A stretch of 6,105 bases of DNA, taken from NCBI GenBank assembly GCA_003219675.1, contig QHPW01000229.1, positions 1 to 6,105 on the forward strand, read 5' to 3'. The translations under genes were made by a program, and so were the position numbers. Positions 1 to 6,105 of this stretch are shown here, piece after piece. The DNA comes from Verrucomicrobiota bacterium (GTDB lineage Bacteria; Verrucomicrobiota; Verrucomicrobiia; Limisphaerales; AV2). The notes below the pieces were generated by a model. The model saw nothing but the letters and a program-made list of their open reading frames with translations, searched no databases and was not told the origin of the DNA. Numbering within the stretch: position 1 is the stretch's first letter; each line of letters starts with the position of its first letter.

Positions 1-1049
1 GGTTCCGAAGGGTTGTTGGTCTCCGCTGGCGGCGTGGACCCGGAGCGGGCGGCGGGCGGCGGTGCGGCTGGAGGCGGACCCCCATCAGGCGGCAATGACG
101 GCGCTGATGCGGTATCAGACGGCGGTGCGGTTGTTGAATCAGGTTCCAAACGCGAAGCCGGCGGCGGAGCGGGCGTTGCCGGCGCGGGTGGCGGCAGTTC
201 ACCCTTTGCGGGCCGGGTGCAGAAAACATCTTCGTAGGCATACACCGTGGCGCCTACGGCGATGGGCAAAGTGAAAAAGATGCCGACCCCGCACGCCAGC
301 AACCCCAGCAGTCCGACCAGACACGCAAGGAGAAACAGACCGAAACATTGCCACCAGTGATGAGTCACCACCTTGCGGCTGCACTCCAGCGCCGGCCAGA
401 AGTCGAGGCCTTTGTCGAGGATCAGCAGGGGCGTGAACAACCACCAGGCCACCAGGAGGTAGATGGCCGGCAAAACGCAAAGAAAAACTCCTACGAACGT
501 CAATCCGTGCGCGATCAGGCCGGCCAGAATCAGAGGCAACAGCGCGAGAGTGAATCCCGAGAAAGCCACACCGATCTCGGCAGGCTGGCCGCGAAGTCGT
601 TTCAGAAACAGCAGCCCCAGGCCTCCCTGCAAAACGAAACCCAGTATCACGTTGGTCGGAATGCCCAACACCGGAAAGAATCCCAACCCGGCGCGGACAA
701 CCAGGACCAATGCCGTCGCGCCAAACAGCAGCCAGAAATTGTCTTGAACCAGGCCCCAGCTCCGGCTGAAGCAATCGCCAATGTCCACGCGATAATCGCG
801 CGCGATGATTTCCGCCGCGAGCTTTTCGCCGATGGACGGGTTGAGTTTGGGCGGCGAGACAGCAACCGCCCCCGCGACGAATGCATCGGCGAACTCAGGA
901 AATTCTGACAACGGTTTCCAGTCGCCGCCGCCGCCTTCGACACGGGCCCGGGTCTGCGCGTTGGCCCGACCTTCGGCGATCCATCTGCGCACCTGATCGG
1001 TTGGGACCGGGCCATACTCCTTCTGGTCTGCGGCGATGATTTTGAACAT
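1..1049 (-). CDS. GYF-domain multi-pass membrane protein, partial (C-terminal end beyond the left edge)
   Basis: I read an open frame of 349 codons from the ATG at 1049-1047 to the window edge with no stop, so the C-terminus is missing. Residues 1-52 look like a bacterial GYF_2 (DUF4339-type) domain: it opens MFKIIAADQKEYGPV, with W23 and a W44-K-P-L segment. Residues about 104-270 are strongly hydrophobic and form four or five membrane segments (roughly 104-125, 133-150, 163-187, 188-211, 234-270), with a charged segment containing SRKVVTHHWW near 224-233. From about 283 onward the chain is rich in Pro, Ala and Ser (PPPAP, PPPAAPPPAA). The start has a plausible AGGA ribosome site 5 nt upstream. 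Known: GYF folds bind proline-rich peptides. Inference: an inner-membrane protein whose GYF domain may dock on proline-rich partners or on its own tail. The specific function is unknown. It is the first gene downstream of the repeat island and is probably transcribed independently of trpD. Confidence 0.8.
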   Translation of the reverse strand, partial: MFKIIAADQKEYGPVPTDQVRRWIAEGRANAQTRARVEGGGGDWKPLSEFPEFADAFVAGAVAVSPPKLNPSIGEKLAAEIIARDYRVDIGDCFSRSWGLVQDNFWLLFGATALVLVVRAGLGFFPVLGIPTNVILGFVLQGGLGLLFLKRLRGQPAEIGVAFSGFTLALLPLILAGLIAHGLTFVGVFLCVLPAIYLLVAWWLFTPLLILDKGLDFWPALECSRKVVTHHWWQCFGLFLLACLVGLLGLLACGVGIFFTLPIAVGATVYAYEDVFCTRPAKGELPPPAPATPAPPPASRLEPDSTTAPPSDTASAPSLPPDGGPPPAAPPPAARSGSTPPAETNNPSE

Positions 1050-1079
1050 AAATATCCTGAGTTAAGCGCAGAACACGAA

Positions 1080-1111
1080 AGCCCTAAACGAAGTTGCAAC
1101 AAACCAGGGCT
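1080..1111. repeat. Short inverted repeat AGCCCT / AGGGCT
   Basis: AGCCCT at 1080-1085 is the reverse complement of AGGGCT at 1106-1111, with a 20-nt loop. The right arm begins a stretch (1106-1128) reading AGGGCTCGACGGAGTC and onward to GCCCC, which has its own GGGC/GCCC pairing at 1107-1110 and 1124-1127. It lies in the upstream region of the GYF gene. A 6-bp stem can arise by chance, so this is a weak element on its own and is listed because it borders the stronger array. Confidence 0.35.
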
Positions 1112-1182
1112 CGACGGAGTCTCGCCCCACTGGTTCATGGACGGCTCCACGGCTTTGCCACCGCGCATCGAAGCCATGAACC

Positions 1183-1245
1183 GTAGCCGCCGACGTCAGT
1201 CGGCGCTGAGCACATCAGAGTGCGCGGACCAACGTCCGCGGCTAC
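1183..1245. repeat. Cruciform-like module: outer 8-bp stem enclosing two perfect 7-bp hairpins
   Basis: GTAGCCGC at 1183-1190 pairs perfectly with GCGGCTAC at 1238-1245. Inside, CGCCGAC (1188-1194) pairs with GTCGGCG (1199-1205) around loop GTCA, and CGCGGAC (1223-1229) pairs with GTCCGCG (1234-1240) around loop CAAC. The outer stem overlaps the inner stems by three bases on each side, so a fully paired three-way structure would need a small rearrangement or alternative folds. The module sits between the reverse box at 1174 and the forward box at 1249. The same GTAGCCGCCGACG core recurs at 5273 in this window, which supports a dispersed family. Confidence 0.75.
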
Positions 1246-1299
1246 TTGGGTCATGGAGAGCCTCCGCGACTTCTCTGTCGCGCATTGGGACCCTGAACC

Positions 1300-1349
1300 G
1301 CTGCGCCTCACAGAGGCGCGCTCCGGACCGCGGGTCTGCGACCCGCAAC
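1300..1349. repeat. Double-hairpin module
   Basis: GCGCCTC (1303-1309) pairs perfectly with GAGGCGC (1313-1319) across a 3-nt loop. GCGGGT (1330-1335) pairs perfectly with ACCCGC (1341-1346) across a 5-nt loop. The flanks GCTGCG (1300-1305) and CGCAAC (1344-1349) can pair with one mismatch, echoing the outer stem of the 1183-1245 module. It fills the interval between the reverse box at 1291-1299 and the forward box at 1351-1359 almost exactly. No coding content is seen. Confidence 0.65.
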
Positions 1350-1421
1350 AGGTTCATGGAGAGCGAACACCTCCAAAAATCGGACGTGAGTTGCGGCCAT
1401 GAACCGGGCCGCCGGCTGCAG

Positions 1422-1476
1422 AGTGGGACAGGCTTCCAGCCTGTCAGCCCCGAACAGGCAGGATGCTTGTGCCACT
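1422..1476. repeat. Imperfect long inverted repeat
   Basis: The left arm 1422-1444 (starts AGTGGGACAGGC) and the reverse complement of the right arm 1453-1476 (which begins AGTGGCACAAGC) agree at most positions, with about five mismatches, separated by an 8-nt loop. The left arm also contains an internal small palindrome around ACAGGCTTCCAGCCTGT. It occupies the interval between the box at 1397-1405 and the box at 1483-1491. It resembles a dispersed intergenic hairpin rather than a terminator, since no T-run follows either arm. Confidence 0.65.
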
Positions 1477-1568
1477 TTCTGAGGTTCATGGAGAGTCCCG
1501 TCCTCGTCCTCGAAACCGAGTCGGCCAGGCAGGAGTCACGCGCGCCTGCTTTTTCTTTGCGTCGATCA

Positions 1569-2663
1569 TCAACGGGCTGACGCGGCCGCCAGCTCGTTCA
1601 GCTTCGCCTCGGCTTTGCCGCTTCCAATCAACTCGGCGGCCGAATCCCAGCCCTCAACCAGCGATTTGGTCTTCCCGGCAACAAACAGCGCGGCGGCCGC
1701 GTTGAGCAAAACGGCGTCGCGCTTCGGGCCGCGTTCCTGATTTCGCAACAGGCGCCGGACAATTTCGGCATTCGTGTTTCGGTCGCTGCCGGCAAGGTCG
1801 GCCAGGGCCGCGGGCTGTAGCGGAAAACCCTCGGGCGACATCACCGAAGTCGTGAATCCGCGGTCCTGGTAGAACTCAGCGATGCGGTTTTCACCCAAAG
1901 TTGAAAGCTCGTCCAGAAATGCTCTGGAATCCGCCACATCCGTCGCCGAACCTGAAACTTGAAACTTGAAGCCTGAAACCTGTCCACAGACCACCATGCC
2001 GCGCCGGACACCGAGCGACTGAAGCACGCGCGCCATTGGTTCGCACAATTCCGGGCGCGACACGCCGATGAGTTGCGCGCTGGGGCGCGCCGGGTTCAAC
2101 AGCGGGCCGAGGAAATTGAAGATGGTCTGCTGGCCGCGTTGGGCGCAGAGCTTGCGCGCGGGCGCGATATGTTTGAACGCGGGATGGTATTTCGGCGCGA
2201 AGAAAAAGGCGAAGTGATGCTCGCGCAACGAGCGGGCGGCATCGTCGGGTTCCAGATCGATTCTTACGCCGAGCGCTTCGAGCACGTCCGCGCTGCCCGC
2301 CCTGGAGGTGATGGCGCGATTGCCGTGCTTGGCCACCGTGACGCCGGCGCCCGCCAGAATCAGGGCGACGGCCGTCGAGATGTTGAAGGTGCCGAGGCGG
2401 TCGCCGCCCGTGCCGCAGACATCCAGAATTTCGCGCGACCGTGTCTGGGCATCGAGCGGCGGCTGAATCGATTTGGCGCGCAGCTCGCGCGCGAACGCGG
2501 CGATCTCCTCCGTGGTCTCGCCTTTGCGCGCCAGCGCGGTGAGGAAGTCCGCTTTCGTTTCGGCGAACGTACCCTCGTCGAGAAGCTGGCCGATCGCGGC
2601 GGTCACCTGGTCATCCGACAACGCGACACGCCGGACCATTTGTTGGGTCAGCTGTTCAAGCAC
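1569..2663 (-). CDS. trpD: Anthranilate phosphoribosyltransferase TrpD
   Basis: The enzyme transfers anthranilate to phosphoribosyl pyrophosphate, giving phosphoribosyl-anthranilate in the second committed step of tryptophan synthesis; it acts in the cytoplasm as a Mg-dependent class IV phosphoribosyltransferase. The 364-residue chain has the helical N-domain (about 1-70), the PRPP loop CGTGGD at 83-88, TFNIST 92-97, KHGNR 112-116, S120-R-A-G-S-A-D126, the HPAFKHIAPAR helix 160-170, TIFNFLGPLLNP 180-191, and the metal-binding D251-E252 in LDELS. The GTG start at 2663-2661 gives the family-typical MLEQLTQQ opening; an in-frame ATG at 2639 (Met9) is the alternative. There is no Shine-Dalgarno site. 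Between VVCG (224-227) and FLDELS (249-254) there are about 20 extra residues (228-247), partly encoded by a heptamer repeat. No other trp gene is in the window. All catalytic motifs remain intact, so the enzyme is probably functional. Confidence 0.96.
   Translation of the reverse strand: MLEQLTQQMVRRVALSDDQVTAAIGQLLDEGTFAETKADFLTALARKGETTEEIAAFARELRAKSIQPPLDAQTRSREILDVCGTGGDRLGTFNISTAVALILAGAGVTVAKHGNRAITSRAGSADVLEALGVRIDLEPDDAARSLREHHFAFFFAPKYHPAFKHIAPARKLCAQRGQQTIFNFLGPLLNPARPSAQLIGVSRPELCEPMARVLQSLGVRRGMVVCGQVSGFKFQVSGSATDVADSRAFLDELSTLGENRIAEFYQDRGFTTSVMSPEGFPLQPAALADLAGSDRNTNAEIVRRLLRNQERGPKRDAVLLNAAAALFVAGKTKSLVEGWDSAAELIGSGKAEAKLNELAAASAR
1952..1979 (-). repeat. Four-unit heptanucleotide tandem repeat inside trpD
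   Basis: Read on the minus strand, positions 1979-1952 are four consecutive 7-mers: GTTTCAG, GCTTCAA, GTTTCAA, GTTTCAG. Each differs from GTTTCAA by at most one base. The run encodes most of VSGFKFQVSG (TrpD residues 229-238). Its low GC content contrasts with the surrounding gene. Because the unit is not a multiple of three, gain or loss of one unit would shift the reading frame. Units are imperfect, so slippage is probably infrequent. Confidence 0.8.
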
Positions 2664-2780
2664 GGGCAGAGCATAGGTTTGACAAACTCAAAGCGCAACC
2701 TGGACAGCGCGTCGCGTCCACAGCTGTTCGCTGCGCGCATTTTTCGTTTCACTGAACCGGACACAGGTTAACCTTTTGCT
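2664..2780. other. Divergent intergenic region trpD / sua5
   Basis: This 117-bp region separates the divergent start codons of trpD and sua5, so it should contain both promoters. The trpD side has the candidate listed separately. For sua5 I see no convincing -10/-35 pair and no Shine-Dalgarno site before the GTG at 2781. A perfect 8-bp palindrome GGTTAACC (2766-2773) lies 7 bp upstream of that start. Confidence 0.6.
2670..2698 (-). promoter_or_regulatory. Possible trpD promoter giving a leaderless mRNA
   Basis: On the minus strand a -35-like TTGCGC (2698-2693, 4 of 6 matches to TTGACA) and a -10-like TATGCT (2675-2670, 4 of 6 to TATAAT) are separated by exactly 17 bp. Six bases then separate the -10 box from the GTG start at 2663, so transcription would begin at or next to the start codon. 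That fits the absence of a Shine-Dalgarno site. A small perfect palindrome GTTTG-A-CAAAC (2677-2687) lies in the spacer and could be an operator or chance. The sequence match is modest. Confidence 0.3.
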
Positions 2781-3809
2781 GTGAAGGGTAGGACCGGAAC
2801 GGTCGCCGAGATTTTGCCGACCCACACGCCCGCGCTGTTCAACGCGGCGATGGCGCGGGCCGCGGAACTTTTGCGCGCCGGTGAACTGGTCGCGCTCCCG
2901 ACCGAAACGGTTTACGGGTTGGCGGCGAATGCACTCGACGCGGCAGCGGTCGCCAGGATTTTTGAAATCAAAGACCGCCCGGCGCACAACCCTGTCATCG
3001 TGCACGTCGCCAGCGCGGCGATGGCCCGGCGCTGTGTGGCGGAGTGGCCGGCGCTGGCGGACGAACTCGCCCGCGCCTTCTGGCCCGGACCCCTCACGCT
3101 CGTGCTGCCGTGTTCTCGCGAGATTCCGCGGATTGTGACTGCCGGCGGCGCAACCGTCGGCGTGCGATGGCCGAGTCATCCGTTCATTCAAGCCGTGGTT
3201 CGCGCGTGCGATTTTCCGCTCGCGGCGCCGAGTGCAAATTTATCGAACCAGGTCTCACCCACGAACGCGCGGCACGTCTTAAAGAGTTTAGGGCACAGGA
3301 TCCGTTTGATTGTCGATGGCGGGCGGGCGCAGGTCGGTATCGAATCCACCGTGGTTGACCTGACCACCCGACCGCCGCGTGTGTTGCGTCCGGGGATGAT
3401 CCATGCCGAATCGCTGCGGGCGCTGACAGGAGAATTGGAGAATCCGGGACGCGGAACCCGGCAGGCGGAACCGTCGCGCAGCCCGGGCCTGTCGCCGAAA
3501 CATTACGCGCCGAAAGCGAGGCTGGTGATTTTGGACTGGCGCGATGAGGTTGATCTTCTGGCGCAACTCGCGGCACTCAAGGCTCCGCTCCGCAAAACAC
3601 ACGTCATTGCCCACACACAAATCCCGGCGGGCGAACACGTGGGTTGCGTCAGTGTGGTGCCGCACGACGCGACGGCGTTTGCACGGGCCATTTACGCGGA
3701 GCTGCACCGCTCCGATGAAGCCGGAGCCGGATGGATTGTCGTGGAAACGCTTCCGGACACCGAGGAGTGGCAGGCGATCAACGACCGGTTGCGCAGGGCG
3801 GCCGCCTGA
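2781..3809 (+). CDS. sua5: L-threonylcarbamoyladenylate synthase, Sua5 type
   Basis: The enzyme makes threonylcarbamoyl-AMP from threonine, bicarbonate and ATP, the precursor of t6A37 in ANN-decoding tRNAs; it is cytoplasmic and feeds the TsaD-containing transferase. At 342 residues it has the two-domain Sua5 length rather than the roughly 190-residue TsaC form. The YrdC-like catalytic domain spans about 21-215: PTETVYGL 40-47, K64-D-R66 in EIKDRPAHNPV, WPGPLTLVL 101-109, GVRWP 127-131, APSAN 149-153, STVVDL 189-194 and RPG 203-205. A linker with SPGLSPKHYAP (234-244) leads into the C-terminal Sua5 domain (about 246-342), ending in EEWQAINDRLRRAA. The GTG start leaves a normal 33-residue lead to the core; a start at Met24 would clip it. 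It diverges from trpD and is followed 99 bp later by the response regulator, with no functional link evident. All core motifs are present. Confidence 0.95.
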   Translation: MKGRTGTVAEILPTHTPALFNAAMARAAELLRAGELVALPTETVYGLAANALDAAAVARIFEIKDRPAHNPVIVHVASAAMARRCVAEWPALADELARAFWPGPLTLVLPCSREIPRIVTAGGATVGVRWPSHPFIQAVVRACDFPLAAPSANLSNQVSPTNARHVLKSLGHRIRLIVDGGRAQVGIESTVVDLTTRPPRVLRPGMIHAESLRALTGELENPGRGTRQAEPSRSPGLSPKHYAPKARLVILDWRDEVDLLAQLAALKAPLRKTHVIAHTQIPAGEHVGCVSVVPHDATAFARAIYAELHRSDEAGAGWIVVETLPDTEEWQAINDRLRRAAA

Positions 3810-3908
3810 TCGCGCCAGAGAAGATTCTGTCGGTCCTGCGCGCCCTCCACGGAAACCGTCCAACCTCGCATCGACATTTTGGTTTGTCCCCTCTATGTTC
3901 GCGCGGAA
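3810..3908 (+). promoter_or_regulatory. Intergenic region with a possible promoter for the two-component operon
   Basis: Between the sua5 stop and the regulator ATG there are 99 bp without a terminator-like hairpin. A -35-like TCGACA (3871-3876, 5 of 6 to consensus) and a -10-like TATGTT (3894-3899, 4 of 6) stand exactly 17 bp apart. Transcription would begin near 3906, just ahead of the ATG at 3909, giving a nearly leaderless mRNA. No Shine-Dalgarno site is evident. No GG-N10-GC sigma-54 promoter was recognised here. The assignment is by eye only. Confidence 0.35.
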
Positions 3909-5272
<1,364 letters not shown>

Positions 5273-5276
<4 letters not shown>

Positions 5277-5320
5277 CCGCCGACGCGGATTGAAGTCCAC
5301 CTCGTGACCTCGGTGGCTAC
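5273..5320 (+). repeat. Hairpin overlapping the regulator stop codon, with a flanking direct repeat
   Basis: GTAGCCGCCG (5273-5282) pairs over 10 bp, with one G-T wobble, with CGGTGGCTAC (5311-5320) around a 28-nt loop. The left arm includes the TAG stop of the response regulator (5274-5276). An alternative inner pairing CCACC (5297-5301) / GGTGG (5312-5316) competes for the right arm. ACGCGGATT occurs twice, at 5283-5291 and 5319-5327, the second ending just before the kinase ATG at 5329. There is no T-run, so this is not an intrinsic terminator. It shares its core with the module at 1183 and is probably another dispersed repeat copy; it could also tune kinase expression. Confidence 0.6.
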
Positions 5321-5328
5321 GCGGATTC

Positions 5329-6105
5329 ATGCCCAAAAGACTCACTCATGACCGCCGCATTCTGATGCTGGCACTGCTCTCCGGATTGCCGGCGGTGACC
5401 ATCGCGCTGGTGTTGCTCTGGCTCGGGGACTGGTCCTCGAGGGCGCAATGGACGCTGACGTTGCTGGCGGTCGGAACCTGGTTCAGTTTCGCCTTTGCCG
5501 CGCGCGAGCGCGTGGTGCATCCATTGCATACTGTTTCCAATCTGTTGTCCGCTTTGCGCGAGGAGGATTTTTCCGTGCGCGCCCGCGGCGCCCGCCGCGA
5601 CGACCCGCTCGGCGACGTGATGTTCGAGGTGAACGCGCTGGGCGAAACGCTGCGCGAACAACGCCTCGGCGCGCGCGAAGCCACGGCGCTTTTGCGCACG
5701 GTGATGGAGGAAATCAATCTCGCCGTGTTCGCGTTCGACGACCGGCAACGGCTGCGGTTGGTGAACCGGTCGGGAGAACGGTTGCTGGCCCAACCGGTCG
5801 AACGATTGCTGGGTCGCACCGCGACCGAACTGGGCCTGGCGGACTGTCTGCAAGGCGAGCCGGCGCGCACATTGCAGATGACCTTTCCGGGCGGCCTCGG
5901 ACGCTGGGGCATGAGACGGAATTCCTTTCGCCAGGGCGGATTGCCGCATCAGTTGCTCGTGCTCGCCGACTTGAGCCAGGCCTTGCGCGAGGAGGAGCGC
6001 CAGGCATGGCAGCGATTGCTGCGCGTGCTGGGCCATGAGTTGAACAACTCGCTGGCTCCCATCAAATCCATCTCCGGCAGCCTGGCCAGTCTGCTCGGCA
6101 AAGAA
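5329..6105 (+). CDS. NtrY-like sensor histidine kinase, partial (N-terminal 259 codons)
   Basis: The frame is open from ATG 5329 to the right edge, so the ATP-binding domain is beyond the window. Two membrane segments (about 11-33 and 41-58) are separated by only about seven residues (WLGDWSSRAQW), leaving no extracytoplasmic sensor domain. A HAMP-like linker follows (about 60-112), then a PAS-like domain (about 120-215, with NLAVFAFDDRQRLRLVNRSG from 130). The dimerisation/phospho-acceptor box is LLRVLGHELNNSLAPIKS at 230-247, with H236 as the predicted phosphorylation site; HELNNSLAPI is the NtrY-type signature. It sits directly behind the sigma-54 regulator, and the two almost certainly form one two-component system, regulator first. 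No strong ribosome site precedes the ATG, and the next in-frame ATG (Met13, at 5365) would cut the first membrane segment, so 5329 is preferred. The signal is unknown; sensing is probably cytoplasmic or at the membrane. Confidence 0.9.
   Translation, partial: MPKRLTHDRRILMLALLSGLPAVTIALVLLWLGDWSSRAQWTLTLLAVGTWFSFAFAARERVVHPLHTVSNLLSALREEDFSVRARGARRDDPLGDVMFEVNALGETLREQRLGAREATALLRTVMEEINLAVFAFDDRQRLRLVNRSGERLLAQPVERLLGRTATELGLADCLQGEPARTLQMTFPGGLGRWGMRRNSFRQGGLPHQLLVLADLSQALREEERQAWQRLLRVLGHELNNSLAPIKSISGSLASLLGKE

Larger units (their letters stand above)
1132..1495. repeat. Alternating-orientation GGTTCATGG box array
   Basis: Seven copies of a 9-nt box occur in strictly alternating orientation. 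Forward: GGTTCATGG at 1132-1140, GGGTCATGG at 1249-1257, GGTTCATGG at 1351-1359 and 1483-1491. Reverse: CCATGAACC at 1174-1182, CCCTGAACC at 1291-1299, CCATGAACC at 1397-1405. Three forward copies continue as AGAG. The first six boxes form three pairs with nearly constant start-to-start spacing (42, 42 and 46 bp). The intervals between pairs (66, 51 and 77 bp) each hold a different palindromic module. The pattern is seen directly; five copies are identical over 9 nt and two have one mismatch. Function is unknown. It is not a CRISPR array, because boxes are short, inverted relative to each other, and the unique spacers are not constant in length. Confidence 0.75.
1050..1568. repeat. Non-coding repeat island between trpD and the GYF gene
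   Basis: This 519-bp gap lies between the 3' end of trpD and the 5' end of the GYF gene, both on the minus strand. I see no gene in it. The open frames crossing it have no family resemblance and run straight through palindromes. It consists mainly of short inverted repeats, itemised separately: a GGTTCATGG box array (1132-1495) and palindromic modules at 1080-1111, 1183-1245, 1300-1349 and 1422-1476. The right part (1496-1568) holds no convincing element other than a weak hairpin with a T-run on the plus strand. The left 30 bp (1050-1080) should hold the 5' leader of the GYF gene. The look is typical of dispersed intergenic repeats in Pedosphaera-like verrucomicrobia; that attribution is from memory, not from a search. 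Confidence 0.75.

Noticed and set aside
1132..1495. CRISPR array
   Set aside because: The boxes are only 9-13 nt, alternate in orientation, and the intervals are themselves palindromic and of unequal length.
1528..1558. Intrinsic terminator on the plus strand (GCAGG / CCTGC stem followed by TTTTTCTTT)
   Set aside because: The stem is only 5 bp with an 11-nt loop, no plus-strand gene lies upstream, and for trpD on the minus strand the tract is A-rich, not U-rich.
1137..1580. 147-codon plus-strand open frame in the repeat island
   Set aside because: It runs through several palindromes and the end of trpD; the translation is Arg/Ser-rich with no recognisable domain, as expected from chance in GC-rich repeats.
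2679..2684. Plus-strand perfect TTGACA as a -35 box for sua5
   Set aside because: No -10-like hexamer lies 16-18 bp downstream (the region there is CTGGACAGCG), and it is about 100 bp from the start codon.
2073..2771. 232-codon plus-strand open frame
   Set aside because: It is a shadow of trpD on the opposite strand, with no family motif.
2766..2773. GGTTAACC palindrome as an operator for sua5
   Set aside because: An 8-bp palindrome is short and unsupported by a second copy; it is noted only as a feature of the intergenic region.
3879..3908. TTG start extending the response regulator by ten residues
   Set aside because: The extension is not like the receiver-domain N-terminus, lies within the candidate promoter, and the ATG at 3909 gives a normal distance to the D14-D15 pair.
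5317..6036. 239-codon minus-strand open frame
   Set aside because: It is antisense to the histidine kinase, whose NtrY-type H-box fixes the real strand.

Overview
The window suggests a GC-rich Gram-negative soil or sediment bacterium, most plausibly a verrucomicrobium of the Pedosphaera/Limisphaerales type. This is inferred from the style of the dispersed intergenic repeats (GGTTCATGGAGAG, GTAGCCGCCGACG, hairpin pairs built on gcgggt/acccgc), from weak or absent Shine-Dalgarno signals, from GTG starts, and from the protein flavour. No rRNA or marker gene is present to prove it.

Layout: (1) positions 1-1049, minus strand, the 5' part of a GYF-domain multi-pass membrane protein with a proline-rich tail that runs off the left edge. 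(2) 1050-1568, a 519-bp non-coding island packed with short inverted repeats: seven copies of a 9-nt box (GGTTCATGG) in strictly alternating orientation, with palindromic modules between the box pairs. (3) 1569-2663, minus strand, trpD (anthranilate phosphoribosyltransferase), which carries an extra segment of about 20 residues partly encoded by a heptanucleotide repeat. (4) 2664-2780, a divergent intergenic region with a possible leaderless promoter for trpD. (5) 2781-3809, plus strand, a full-length Sua5-type threonylcarbamoyl-AMP synthase for the universal tRNA t6A modification. (6) 3909-5276, plus strand, an NtrC-family response regulator (REC, sigma-54 AAA+, Fis-type HTH). (7) 5329-6105, plus strand, the N-terminal part of an NtrY-like sensor histidine kinase cut by the right edge just after its phospho-acceptor histidine box.

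The last two genes form a two-component sigma-54 system, with regulator first, kinase second, and a 52-bp spacer holding a hairpin. trpD and sua5 are housekeeping genes in divergent orientation, and neither sits in a recognisable pathway operon here. Nothing in the window is a clear undescribed defence, mobile or biosynthetic system. The most unusual content is the ordered repeat island, the repeat-derived segment inside TrpD, and the altered GAFTGA and Walker A positions of the sigma-54 activator.
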